Below are positions 1 to 7,853 of a DNA stretch of 64,000 nt, piece after piece (positions within the stretch are counted from its first letter, which is position 1; each line of letters starts with the position of its first letter). The notes under the pieces were generated by a model that saw only the letters and a list, made by a program, of their open reading frames with translations, made no database searches and had not been told where the DNA came from. The position numbers and the translations under genes are program-made. This DNA is from SZUA-584 sp040768905 (GTDB taxonomy: Bacteria; Bacillota; Clostridia; Christensenellales; SZUA-584), in assembly GCA_040768905.1 (NCBI GenBank), contig JAXGMA010000001.1, forward strand, positions 744,001 through 808,000, read 5' to 3'.

Positions 1-683
1 TCATGGCATTCGATGAGTGCACAGCCTATCCCGCGGAGTACAACGAGGCAGCGGCCGCGATGGAACGTACACACCGCTGGGCGCAGCGCTGCAAACAGGC
101 AAAGTCAAAGAAAGACCAGGCCTTGTTCGGCATTGTGCAGGGCGGTACATTTGTGGACTTGCGGAGAGAAAGCGCCAAAGCGATCGCATCCATGGACTTT
201 CCCGGAAATGCCGTTGGCGGCCTGAGCGTCGGCGAGCCCAAAGAATTGATGAACGATATGCTTGACGTGACCGTACCGCTGCTGCCTGAAGAAAAGCCGC
301 GGTACCTGATGGGTGTAGGCTCTCTTGACTGCATCGCCGACGGCGTCGCACGGGGCATCGATATGTTTGATTGTGTGCTGCAAACGCGTATAGCGCGCAA
401 CGGGACGGCGCTCACGCGGCGCGGGCGGATCGTGATACGTAATGCGCAGTACGCCAAAGATTTTTCGCCGATAGAGCAGGGCTGCTCGTGCTATACCTGC
501 CAGAATTTCACACGCGCCTATGTGCGCCATCTTGTCAAAACGAGTGAGATCCTGGGGGCAACGCTGTTGTCCATACATAACATACACACCACGTTATGTT
601 TTATGCAGGATATCCGCACTGCAATTGAACAAAACGGCTTTGCTGAATTTCATAAAGAGTTCTTTGCAGATTATACAGGATAA
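1..683 (+). CDS. tgt: queuine/preQ1 tRNA-guanine transglycosylase, 3' part (left end cut by window)
   Basis: C-terminal part of tRNA-guanine transglycosylase, which exchanges guanine 34 of GUN-anticodon tRNAs for preQ1. About 226 residues are in the window; the start lies to the left. Visible are the GLSVGEP and YLMGVG segments, the GIDMFDCVLQTRIARNG region with the nucleophilic Asp, and the zinc site CSCYTC followed by a downstream His (SIHNIHT), all intact. It is followed by yajC, a common clostridial neighbourhood (queA-tgt-yajC). The frame is open from base 3 without a break. Family assignment is certain; only the N-terminal half cannot be examined. Confidence 0.96.
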   Translation, partial: MAFDECTAYPAEYNEAAAAMERTHRWAQRCKQAKSKKDQALFGIVQGGTFVDLRRESAKAIASMDFPGNAVGGLSVGEPKELMNDMLDVTVPLLPEEKPRYLMGVGSLDCIADGVARGIDMFDCVLQTRIARNGTALTRRGRIVIRNAQYAKDFSPIEQGCSCYTCQNFTRAYVRHLVKTSEILGATLLSIHNIHTTLCFMQDIRTAIEQNGFAEFHKEFFADYTG

Positions 684-782
684 GCTGCACAATAGAGCCT
701 ATACATAAGCTTTGCGCAAAAAAGCTTTGCGTAATAAAGGATGAAGTTTTTGCAAATAAACAAAGGCTACGCTAAAAAACAG

Positions 783-811
783 TTGATTATTTGCCTTTTC
801 TCATATAATAT
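783..811 (+). promoter_or_regulatory. likely sigma-A promoter of yajC
   Basis: TTGATT (783-788), a 17-nt spacer, then TAATAT (806-811), about 40 nt before the yajC start in an AT-rich 167-nt gap after tgt. It is seen by eye only. It would let yajC be transcribed apart from tgt. Confidence 0.4.
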
Positions 812-850
812 ATGTTAATATGATATTTTTTAAAAAGGTAGGTATACGGA

Positions 851-1159
851 ATGGGTACTGGAACTGCAAATGATCTGATGAGCTTTCTGCCGATGATCGG
901 CATTTTTGTGGTTTTTATTCTTTTGATGGTCATACCACAGAGGAGAAGAAAAAAGCAAATGCAGGCAATGCTCGAAAGCCTCAAGCCGGGAAAGATGATC
1001 AAAACGATTGGCGGGATTTACGGAAAAATCGTAGCTGTCAAGGAAGACCTTATCACTGTTGAAGTGCTGCCTGACAAAGTGCGTATGGTATTTGCCAAAG
1101 GCGCAGTGGCCACGGTAGAAGATTCGGAGCTTCCGGACAACGAAATCAGCTCAAAGTAA
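851..1159 (+). CDS. yajC: preprotein translocase subunit YajC
   Basis: A 102-residue accessory subunit of the SecDF-YajC membrane complex that assists Sec-dependent export. It has one N-terminal membrane segment (about residues 11-31, FLPMIGIFVVFILLMVIPQ) followed by a basic RRRKKQ turn. The soluble domain carries the family pattern LKPGKMIKTIGGIYGKIV. The length is normal for the family. The gene sits alone between tgt and a terminator; secD and secF are not in the window downstream, where a convergent gene follows. Confidence 0.95.
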   Translation: MGTGTANDLMSFLPMIGIFVVFILLMVIPQRRRKKQMQAMLESLKPGKMIKTIGGIYGKIVAVKEDLITVEVLPDKVRMVFAKGAVATVEDSELPDNEISSK

Positions 1160-1171
1160 GGCAAACGAAAG

Positions 1172-1193
1172 AAGACCTAAACGGTCTTTTTTT
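1172..1193 (+). terminator. intrinsic terminator of yajC
   Basis: Stem AAGACC / GGTCTT with a 5-nt loop, followed by a run of T. It overlaps the stop codon of the convergent NFACT gene by two bases. Confidence 0.75.
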
Positions 1194-2919
1194 ATTGCTC
1201 TTCTTTTTTTCGGAGGGTTTCAAGCAGCGCTTTGTCAGGGCTGGCAAGCAGGGAAGTGTGTTTTTCGTATATGACCATGCCCGGGTGCGCACCGCCGGGT
1301 TTGCGTACATTTTTACGCTGCGTATAATCCACCTGAACTTTCGCGCCGTATTTTGCTTTGCTGAGCGTAGCGGCTATCGCAGCGGCTTCTGACAACGTCG
1401 CGCTTGGAACGGCTCCTTTGGCGCCGGCGATAATAACATGCGCACCGGGAATGTCTTTGGTGTGCAGCCATATGTCATCTGATGCTGCCGTTTTCAATGT
1501 GAGAAGATCGTTCTGCCGGTTGTTTTTGCCGGCATAAATGAGATAACCTTCAGAAGACTTAAAACGGTGCGGCTGTGAAGGCGCGTGCTGAGTGCGGTGC
1601 GTTGCAGCTTGAGTGCGCGGAAAAAAGCCTGTTTTTATCAATTCGAACTCGATTTCACTGAGTTCCTGCGCCGTTTCGCATGTATCAACAGAAACCTGTA
1701 CGCTTTCCAAAAAAGCAATGTCATTCTGTGTTTCTGCCATCCGCTTCTGGATGATACCAATTCCGGCGCGCAGCTTATTGTAAAGCCTGTATTGCTGCTG
1801 TGCGTTTGCAGCCGGTGACAAACGGGCATTGAGAGGGATGGCGACATCTTCACCTGTTTTAAAATCCTGAGCCACAAGCGTTTGCTGTCCGCGCTTGATT
1901 TGATAAATGTTGGCTGTGATTATATCTCCCCTTGTTTTATAGATCTGCGCCTTTTTTGCACGTTCCGCAGAAATCTGCTGTTTTTGCAGCGTGGAGATCA
2001 ATTTTTCAAGCTGTTTTGTTACCAATTTGTGCAGCTTATCCCGTTTGCCTGAGAGCAGCTTGATCGCGGCAAGCCTGCTGTAGAAGGCGTCGGTCATCTC
2101 GTTGAATGAACTGTATGCCATAGCGTCTGACTGTATGCTTTTATATTGGCAGTGTGAATATAAAAAGGGCATATTTTCACGCAGATACATTGTGGGCAAA
2201 GGAGCAGACGAAAAAAAATCAATGATCACATCAGCGAGCTTTTCAGCCTCTTTGGGCTTATGGGCGAAACCTGAAGGCATATAGCGGTATAGTATTTCGT
2301 CTGCAGCCTGGCCGGAGACCCCTTGGAGAAACGACGACAGATAAGCTTTCAGCTTTGCATCGCCGCGCTTTTCGAGCATTTCAATAAGCGTTGCGCGGGA
2401 GATGTGCAGCGGATTGAGCTTACTTGACTTCGGCGGCTTGTAAGCAATGCCGGGCAGCACGCAGCGTACGCGGCTGACGGAATGCGGTACGCGCCGAAGG
2501 CTGTCCATGACGACGCCTTCAGAAACGAGTATCGCATTCGAGTATTTGCCCATCAATTCAAAGATTAGACAAAGGTTTTTTGAAAGGCCAAGTTCGTCTT
2601 TTGCAGAGAAGTTCAGTGTGACGATGCGCTCTAAGCCCGTCTGCTCAATGCCGGTCACGGTAGCGCCGGAAAGATGTTTTCGCAAAAACATGCAGAAGGC
2701 AGGAGGGGAGGAGGGGTTTTCATATTTGTATGAGGTCAGATGCAGCCGTGAGTTAAAAGCGCCTGTGCTGATGAGCAGCCGGGGGTTTCTGCCCGGCGCG
2801 CGCAGAGCTATCACAAGCATGCCCGGCTGCGGCTGGTGAATTTTGTCGACCTTGCAGCGAAGGATATGTTCCTTTATCTCATTGACCGTATAAAAAAGTG
2901 TCAGCCCGTCCTGTGTCAT
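1192..2919 (-). CDS. rqcH: NFACT family ribosome quality control protein RqcH
   Basis: A 575-residue NFACT protein (RqcH/FbpA type). RqcH binds obstructed 50S subunits carrying peptidyl-tRNA and recruits Ala-tRNA to add C-terminal alanine tails to stalled chains. The N-terminal NFACT-N domain is visible (LLISTGAFNSRLHLT near residues 48-62), then an HhH-like middle part, a long charged coiled-coil stretch (about 290-420) and the C-terminal NFACT-R domain with DIWLHTKDIPGAHVII. The length is typical. Older annotations call this family fibronectin-binding protein. It is transcribed away from proA from a divergent promoter and ends against the yajC terminator. Confidence 0.92.
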   Translation of the reverse strand: MTQDGLTLFYTVNEIKEHILRCKVDKIHQPQPGMLVIALRAPGRNPRLLISTGAFNSRLHLTSYKYENPSSPPAFCMFLRKHLSGATVTGIEQTGLERIVTLNFSAKDELGLSKNLCLIFELMGKYSNAILVSEGVVMDSLRRVPHSVSRVRCVLPGIAYKPPKSSKLNPLHISRATLIEMLEKRGDAKLKAYLSSFLQGVSGQAADEILYRYMPSGFAHKPKEAEKLADVIIDFFSSAPLPTMYLRENMPFLYSHCQYKSIQSDAMAYSSFNEMTDAFYSRLAAIKLLSGKRDKLHKLVTKQLEKLISTLQKQQISAERAKKAQIYKTRGDIITANIYQIKRGQQTLVAQDFKTGEDVAIPLNARLSPAANAQQQYRLYNKLRAGIGIIQKRMAETQNDIAFLESVQVSVDTCETAQELSEIEFELIKTGFFPRTQAATHRTQHAPSQPHRFKSSEGYLIYAGKNNRQNDLLTLKTAASDDIWLHTKDIPGAHVIIAGAKGAVPSATLSEAAAIAATLSKAKYGAKVQVDYTQRKNVRKPGGAHPGMVIYEKHTSLLASPDKALLETLRKKEEQ

Positions 2920-2939
2920 GGTGCATCCTCCGATTTTGT

Positions 2940-2968
2940 ATTATACAACCTCGTGACACCGGATGCAA
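2940..2968 (-). promoter_or_regulatory. promoter of rqcH, overlapping the proA promoter
   Basis: On the minus strand TTGCAT (2968-2963), a 17-nt spacer and TATAAT (2945-2940). The -35 box lies inside the spacer of the opposing proA promoter, so the two polymerases cannot bind at the same time. Confidence 0.55.
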
Positions 2969-2981
2969 ATAGTGTTATAAT
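2953..2981 (+). promoter_or_regulatory. promoter of proA
   Basis: GTGACA (2953-2958), a 17-nt spacer and a perfect TATAAT (2976-2981), about 30 nt before the proA start. It overlaps the divergent rqcH promoter. Confidence 0.55.
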
Positions 2982-3011
2982 GGCATAAATTTATGGCGGA
3001 GGAAACCGCAG

Positions 3012-4247
3012 ATGCAGCACGTTCTGGAAAAAGCTAAAAATGCGCAAAAGGCCTCGGGTATACTCGCCTGCATGGGCGCGCGCCAAAAAAACGCCGGGTT
3101 GTGCGGTATGGCACAGGCTCTGCGCGACAACACAGATTATATCCTTGAAGAAAATCAAAAGGATCTGGCTGCGGGAAGAAACAAGGGCACCTCAGATGCG
3201 CTCTTAGACAGGCTTGCGCTCAGCCGCGAGCGTATCGAAGGGATGGCAAAAGGTTTGGAGAGCGTAGCCATGCTTGCCGACCCCGTGGGGGAGGTCATCC
3301 ATACCTCTTTGCGTCCGAACGGCCTGAGCATCGGGGCCAAACGCGTACCGATCGGCGTGGTCGGCATCATTTATGAAGCCCGTCCCAATGTGACATCAGA
3401 CGCAGCAGGCCTTTGTATCAAAACGGGGAATGCCGCGCTTTTGCGCGGCGGCAGCGATGCGATATATTCCAACATCGCTATTGTGCGTGTGCTGCGCGAA
3501 GCAGCGGCCAAAGCAGGGCTGCCCGAGGATGCCGTGACGCTTATTGACGATACATCGCGTGAAGCGGCGACGTACATGATGGGGCTCAGTGGCATTATCG
3601 ATGTGCTGATACCGCGCGGCGGCGCTGGGCTGATACAGTCTGTGGTCAAGAATGCGACCGTGCCTGTCATAGAAACGGGCGTGGGCAATTGCCATGTGTA
3701 TATTGACTCCGGCGCAGATTTTGATATGGGCATAAACATCATCCACAACGCCAAAACCAGCCGGCCTTCAGTTTGCAACGCGGCAGAGACTCTGCTGGTG
3801 CATGAAGATATCGCGCAGGGTTTTCTTCCGCTGATGGCGAAAAAGCTTAAAAACGTTGAGCTGCGCGGCTGTGAGAAAACGTGCAGCATCATAAAAATAA
3901 AACCGGCAACAGAACAGGATTATTATACGGAATTTTTGGATTACATACTCGCCGTAAAAGTCGTTGATAGTATTGACGAAGCCATCGCCCATATCAACAC
4001 TTACGGTACAAAACACTCTGAAGCCATCGTGACGCAGAATTATGCGAATGCTGAGCTTTTTTTGGAACGCGTCGATGCCGCTGCGGTGTTTGTCAACGCT
4101 TCCACGCGCTTCACTGACGGCGAGGAGTTCGGGTTTGGCGCGGAGATAGGCATAAGCACACAGAAGCTGCATGCCAGAGGCCCGATGGGCCTTAAAGAAT
4201 TGACCACAATCAAATATATTGTGCGCGGCAGCGGTCAAACAAGGTAG
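3012..4247 (+). CDS. proA: glutamate-5-semialdehyde dehydrogenase
   Basis: Gamma-glutamyl phosphate reductase of 411 residues. It reduces gamma-glutamyl phosphate with NADPH to glutamate semialdehyde, the second step of proline synthesis. Aldehyde dehydrogenase fold; visible are GVVGIIYEARPNVTSDAA, the LIPRGGAGLI segment and the catalytic Cys in TSRPSVCNAAETLLVH. The length equals the family norm. proB is not adjacent in this window, which is unusual because proBA are often paired. The start is set by a GGAGG-like site (ggcggaggaa) just upstream. Confidence 0.97.
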   Translation: MQHVLEKAKNAQKASGILACMGARQKNAGLCGMAQALRDNTDYILEENQKDLAAGRNKGTSDALLDRLALSRERIEGMAKGLESVAMLADPVGEVIHTSLRPNGLSIGAKRVPIGVVGIIYEARPNVTSDAAGLCIKTGNAALLRGGSDAIYSNIAIVRVLREAAAKAGLPEDAVTLIDDTSREAATYMMGLSGIIDVLIPRGGAGLIQSVVKNATVPVIETGVGNCHVYIDSGADFDMGINIIHNAKTSRPSVCNAAETLLVHEDIAQGFLPLMAKKLKNVELRGCEKTCSIIKIKPATEQDYYTEFLDYILAVKVVDSIDEAIAHINTYGTKHSEAIVTQNYANAELFLERVDAAAVFVNASTRFTDGEEFGFGAEIGISTQKLHARGPMGLKELTTIKYIVRGSGQTR

Positions 4248-4261
4248 GTTGCATGCATAAA

Positions 4262-4290
4262 GGGAGGCGATAAAAGGCCTCTCTTTTTTA
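4262..4290 (+). terminator. intrinsic terminator of proA
   Basis: GGGAGGC / GCCTCTC stem (one G-T pair), 8-nt loop, then six T residues. Confidence 0.75.
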
Positions 4291-4316
4291 TACTGATTTT
4301 TTTCCGCATCGCATGA

Positions 4317-4938
4317 TCAAAAGGATTTATTATTATTCAAAGGTTCCGTACCGGTCAAAGACACGCGCAGCTCTTTTTCCGCAGCCGTTAAGGGCAGCTC
4401 GATGATAATGTGCCACTGCGCCATATCGTCTGTGCCGATCATCGCAACGATACGTTCAATGCTTATTTTAAGCTTATCCGCATCGGAATCAACGCGCACA
4501 ACCTTATGGCGGTTTGAGCCGCTGGGTTCTTCAAGAACAACGAGCGCGAGGCAGTTGTTTTTAAAATACGCGCTTCCATACTTTTGCATCGCATCATAAA
4601 AGTTCGTATCCGCGCCGTCTGATTGACGGCTTTCAAGGTCAAAGGAGCCTTTGTAGGCATCGTAATAAGCCTTAAGCTCATCTGCGGATGTGATCAGCGT
4701 GGCAGCAGGGTAACTTCTTTTTTCGTCGTATCCATCAGTACGAATGTATTGTGCGGAAAATTCAAGCGTTAAGGCCGGCCCGGGCGTTACAACAGCCGGT
4801 TCCGTGTCAGCTGTATCCTGTGCGCTTTTTTCTGTAGGGCCGGGGCTTACCGGTAAATCTTTGCCGCTGTTCGGCGGCGTGCAGCTTGCAAGCAAAAAAG
4901 CTGCGGCAAAGGCCGAGATACAAAGAAAAATGCTTCAT
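4317..4938 (-). CDS. lipoprotein of unknown function, frameshifted in the signal peptide
   Basis: The mature part is about 190 residues with the lipobox LASC, a Ser/Pro/Thr-rich linker and a C-terminal domain I do not recognise; a PrcB-like fold is one guess. The open frame has only a TTG at 4895, directly before the lipobox, leaving no signal peptide. Upstream in the same frame lie residues IFLCISAFAAAFLLASC, preceded by an in-frame stop. An ATG at 4938 with AAGGAG eight bases upstream is one frame away. Removing one base from the A5 run at 4926-4930 (T5 on the coding strand) joins MKHF to this peptide and restores a normal lipoprotein signal. This is a one-base indel in a homopolymer, either real or a sequencing error. 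Confidence 0.7.
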
Positions 4939-5003
4939 GTTCTTGGCTCCTTTTTATCAATAAGACGCTTCCGCAAAAAAAAGTTCCCGTCAGCGTTTTA
5001 CTT

Positions 5004-6383
5004 CTATTCGGCAATGAATTCCTTGATCAAAGCCATGTGTTTTTTGACACTTTTTGCGCCCGGGCCGCCGAATACGCCGCGGCGTTCGATGCAGTTTTTC
5101 AGGGAGAGCGCATCGAAGATATCCGTATCGAACAACGAAGAATGGCTTTTCAGCTCATCCAGAGAAAGCGAATCAATGGATTTGCCGTGCTGTTCGCAAT
5201 AAAGCACAAGTTTGCCGACGATTTCATGCGCATCACGGAACGGCAGCCCCTTTTTGACAAGGTAATCTGCCGCGTCGGTGGCGTTGGCAAACCCAAGCCC
5301 TGCACTGCTGAGCATACGATCCGTATTAAAGGCAGCTGTGCGCAGCATGCCGCCCATCACTGGCAGACAAGCGAGCAGCGTATCGTGCGCATCAAAAAGA
5401 GCTTCCTTGTCTTCCTGCATGTCTTTGTTGTAGGCGAGCGCAAGCCCCTTCATTGTTGTTAGCAGTGCCATCAAACTGCCGTAAACGCGCCCTGTTTTTC
5501 CGCGTATCAATTCAGCCATGTCCGGGTTTTTTTTCTGCGGCATGATGCTTGAACCGGTTGCATACGCATCGGAAAGCGAAATAAAACCAAACTCATGGGT
5601 CGACCAGAATACGATCTCTTCAGACAGCCGCGAGAGATGCATGGCACATACCGCGCATGCGTATAAATAATCAAGCACACAGTCGCGGTCGGAAACTGCA
5701 TCCATACTGTTGGGGGTCAATGCCGAGAAAGAAAGCGCATCCTTGACCATTTCGCGGTCAAGCGGATAAGTGGTCGCGCAAAGCGCGCCCGAACCAAGAG
5801 GCATCATATCGGCGGCAGCCTTAGCGTGTGAGAACCGTATGCAGTCGCGCAGGAACATCTGGGCATAAGCCATCATATGATGCGCAAGCGTCGTGGGCTG
5901 CGCTTTTTGCAGATGCGTATACGCAGGCATCACGGTTTCAAGATGCTGCTCCGCTATCCCGCAAAGTATTGACATCAGCGCTTTTATCTGTTCGGTTGTC
6001 GTATCGCATGCCTGCTTTAAGAACATGCGCACATCGAGCGCGACCTGATCGTTTCGGCTGCGTCCCGTGTGCAGCCGTTTTCCGGCCTCGCCGATGCGCT
6101 CCGTCAGCAGCCTTTCTATGTTCATGTGGATATCTTCATCACTTTCGCAGAACGCGATTTTCCCGTTCTCGATATCCTTCAATATGGATTCCAGTCCGCC
6201 AACGATCGCTTCACTGTCTGCCTGAGGGATGATGCCTGTGGCGCCGAGCATTTTTGCATGTGCAATGCTCCCCGTGATATCTACGCGGTATAAACGTTTG
6301 TCAAACGAAATCGATGAATGAAAGCCTGCCGCGAGATTATCTGTCTCAGACTCAAAGCGGCCGCCCCACATCTTTTTGCTCAT
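5004..6383 (-). CDS. argH: argininosuccinate lyase
   Basis: A 459-residue fumarase/aspartase-superfamily enzyme that splits argininosuccinate into arginine and fumarate, the last step of arginine synthesis. The signature loop GSSIMPQKKNPD is present near residue 280, as are the N-terminal MWGGRF and the HTGRSRNDQV segment. The start codon overlaps the argG stop by four bases (ATGA), so the two are translationally coupled. The length is normal. Confidence 0.97.
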   Translation of the reverse strand: MSKKMWGGRFESETDNLAAGFHSSISFDKRLYRVDITGSIAHAKMLGATGIIPQADSEAIVGGLESILKDIENGKIAFCESDEDIHMNIERLLTERIGEAGKRLHTGRSRNDQVALDVRMFLKQACDTTTEQIKALMSILCGIAEQHLETVMPAYTHLQKAQPTTLAHHMMAYAQMFLRDCIRFSHAKAAADMMPLGSGALCATTYPLDREMVKDALSFSALTPNSMDAVSDRDCVLDYLYACAVCAMHLSRLSEEIVFWSTHEFGFISLSDAYATGSSIMPQKKNPDMAELIRGKTGRVYGSLMALLTTMKGLALAYNKDMQEDKEALFDAHDTLLACLPVMGGMLRTAAFNTDRMLSSAGLGFANATDAADYLVKKGLPFRDAHEIVGKLVLYCEQHGKSIDSLSLDELKSHSSLFDTDIFDALSLKNCIERRGVFGGPGAKSVKKHMALIKEFIAE

Positions 6384-7591
6384 TTTTGTTTCCTTTCGGC
6401 GTCCAGCAATGCTTTGACCTTCAAAGGCAGGCCGAACAGGTTGATAAACCCTTCTGCATCCTTCTGATTGTAGACTTCATCTTCGCCGAATGTCGCGAAC
6501 GCCTCACTGTACAGCGAATACAAAGAGCGTATCCCGACGGCTGTGCAGCGGCCCTTATACATCTTAAGGCGCACGTCGCCCGATACGTTTTGCTGCGTAC
6601 TGTCCACAAAAGCGCTCAGCGCTTCGCGCAGCGGCGAGAACCACTGCCCGTAATAGACCATCTCAGCAAATTTTAATGCGACGCCTTGTTTGTAGTGCAG
6701 CGTGTCCCGGTCAAGCGTAATACTCTCAAGCGCCCTGTGCGCCTCGTAAAGCACTGTGCCGCCCGGCGTTTCATACACCCCGCGCGATTTCATGCCCACA
6801 AGCCGGTTTTCGACGATATCGTCTATGCCTACGCCGTTTTCCGCGCCTATAGCGTTGAGAGTCTCAATGATACTGACCGGCGGGAGGGCTTTGCCGTCTA
6901 CCGCGGAAGGAACGCCTTTTTCGAAGCTGACCGTCACATAAGCAGGTTTGCCGGGCGCGGATTCAGGCGGCGTGCAGATAAGGTATAGATCGTCATTGGG
7001 CTCATTCCAGGGGTCCTCAAGATCAGCCCCTTCGTGGCTCAAGTGCCAGATGTTGCGGTCCATGCTATAAGGCCGCTTTTTTGATACCGGAACAGGCAGC
7101 CCGCGCTGCTCAAGGTAATCGATCGCCTGCTCGCGTGATTTGATGTTCCATTCGCGCCATGGGGCAATGATGGCCATTTTGGGAGCCAGCGCCTTGATGG
7201 TCAGCTCGAAGCGGACCTGATCGTTGCCTTTGCCCGTTGCACCGTGGCAGATCGCGTCGCAGCCTTCGCGCAGCGCGATCTCAACAAGCCTTTTTGCGAT
7301 CACCGGGCGTGCCATCGACGTGCCGAGCAGGTATCTGCCCTCATAGACAGCGCCGGCCATTAGCGTTGGGAAGACGAAATCCCTGACAAACTCGTCACGC
7401 AGATCCTCGATATATATTTTTTTGGCGCCGCTTTGTATCGCGCGGTCATTGAGCGGCGCAAGCTCGTCCCCCTGGCCGACATCAGCGGCCATGGCGATCA
7501 CTTCACAACCATAGTTTTCTTTCAGCCATGGGATGATCACCGATGTATCAAGCCCGCCGGAGTAGGCAAGCAGCACTTTTTTGTATGTCAT
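6380..7591 (-). CDS. argG: argininosuccinate synthase
   Basis: ATP-dependent ligase joining citrulline and aspartate. The start chosen is the ATG at 7591, which gives MTYKKVLLAYSGGLDTS and 403 residues, the normal length. A GGAGG lies just upstream, and the longer open frame to 7648 only adds a non-conserved leader that runs over the promoter. The N-terminal P-loop AYSGGLDTS is intact, with GATGKGNDQVRFE further on. It is first gene of argGH, behind a promoter with an ARG-box-like operator. Confidence 0.97.
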   Translation of the reverse strand: MTYKKVLLAYSGGLDTSVIIPWLKENYGCEVIAMAADVGQGDELAPLNDRAIQSGAKKIYIEDLRDEFVRDFVFPTLMAGAVYEGRYLLGTSMARPVIAKRLVEIALREGCDAICHGATGKGNDQVRFELTIKALAPKMAIIAPWREWNIKSREQAIDYLEQRGLPVPVSKKRPYSMDRNIWHLSHEGADLEDPWNEPNDDLYLICTPPESAPGKPAYVTVSFEKGVPSAVDGKALPPVSIIETLNAIGAENGVGIDDIVENRLVGMKSRGVYETPGGTVLYEAHRALESITLDRDTLHYKQGVALKFAEMVYYGQWFSPLREALSAFVDSTQQNVSGDVRLKMYKGRCTAVGIRSLYSLYSEAFATFGEDEVYNQKDAEGFINLFGLPLKVKALLDAERKQK

Positions 7592-7619
7592 TGACCAACC
7601 TCCATATAAAATATTAATA

Positions 7620-7648
7620 ATTATACAACAATATGCATAAATATTCAA
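7620..7648 (-). promoter_or_regulatory. argGH promoter
   Basis: Minus strand TTGAAT (7648-7643), 17-nt spacer, TATAAT (7625-7620), about 30 nt before the argG ATG. Confidence 0.6.
7634..7647 (-). promoter_or_regulatory. ARG-box-like operator in the argGH promoter
   Basis: On the minus strand TGAATATTTATGCA matches the ArgR/AhrC core TGAAT-N4-ATTCA with one mismatch. It covers the -35 box and half of the spacer, the position expected for arginine-dependent repression. No argR gene is in the window. Confidence 0.5.
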
Positions 7649-7726
7649 CCCTTTTTTTGTTTAATGCGGCTGTTTGAAGCCAAAAAGCATCGGATATTTC
7701 CCGTGCAAAACACATAGTGCTGATAA

Positions 7727-7740
7727 ATTGAAATTTCAAT
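7727..7740. repeat. perfect 14-bp palindrome between argG and tig
   Basis: ATTGAAATTTCAAT, a perfect palindrome located roughly 30 bp upstream of the putative tig -35 box. It may be a regulator site. No family is recognised. Confidence 0.35.
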
Positions 7741-7760
7741 GAACATTGCCGCGTTTTTGA

Positions 7761-7789
7761 TTGCATTGAATTTATACTTATGTTACTAT
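7761..7789 (+). promoter_or_regulatory. possible promoter of tig-clpP-clpX
   Basis: TTGCAT (7761-7766), 17-nt spacer, TACTAT (7784-7789). The -10 matches only four of six positions. I see no CIRCE or CtsR heptad here. Confidence 0.3.
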
Positions 7790-7853
7790 ATAGAGCGGTG
7801 TTTTTGCAAGATGGCAAGCCGCTATTTATTTATTATACCGGGAGGAACAAAAA

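Noticed and set aside
7592..7648. N-terminal extension of argG
   Set aside because: Covers the promoter and the ARG box; conserved start is MTYKKVLLAYSGG at 7591.
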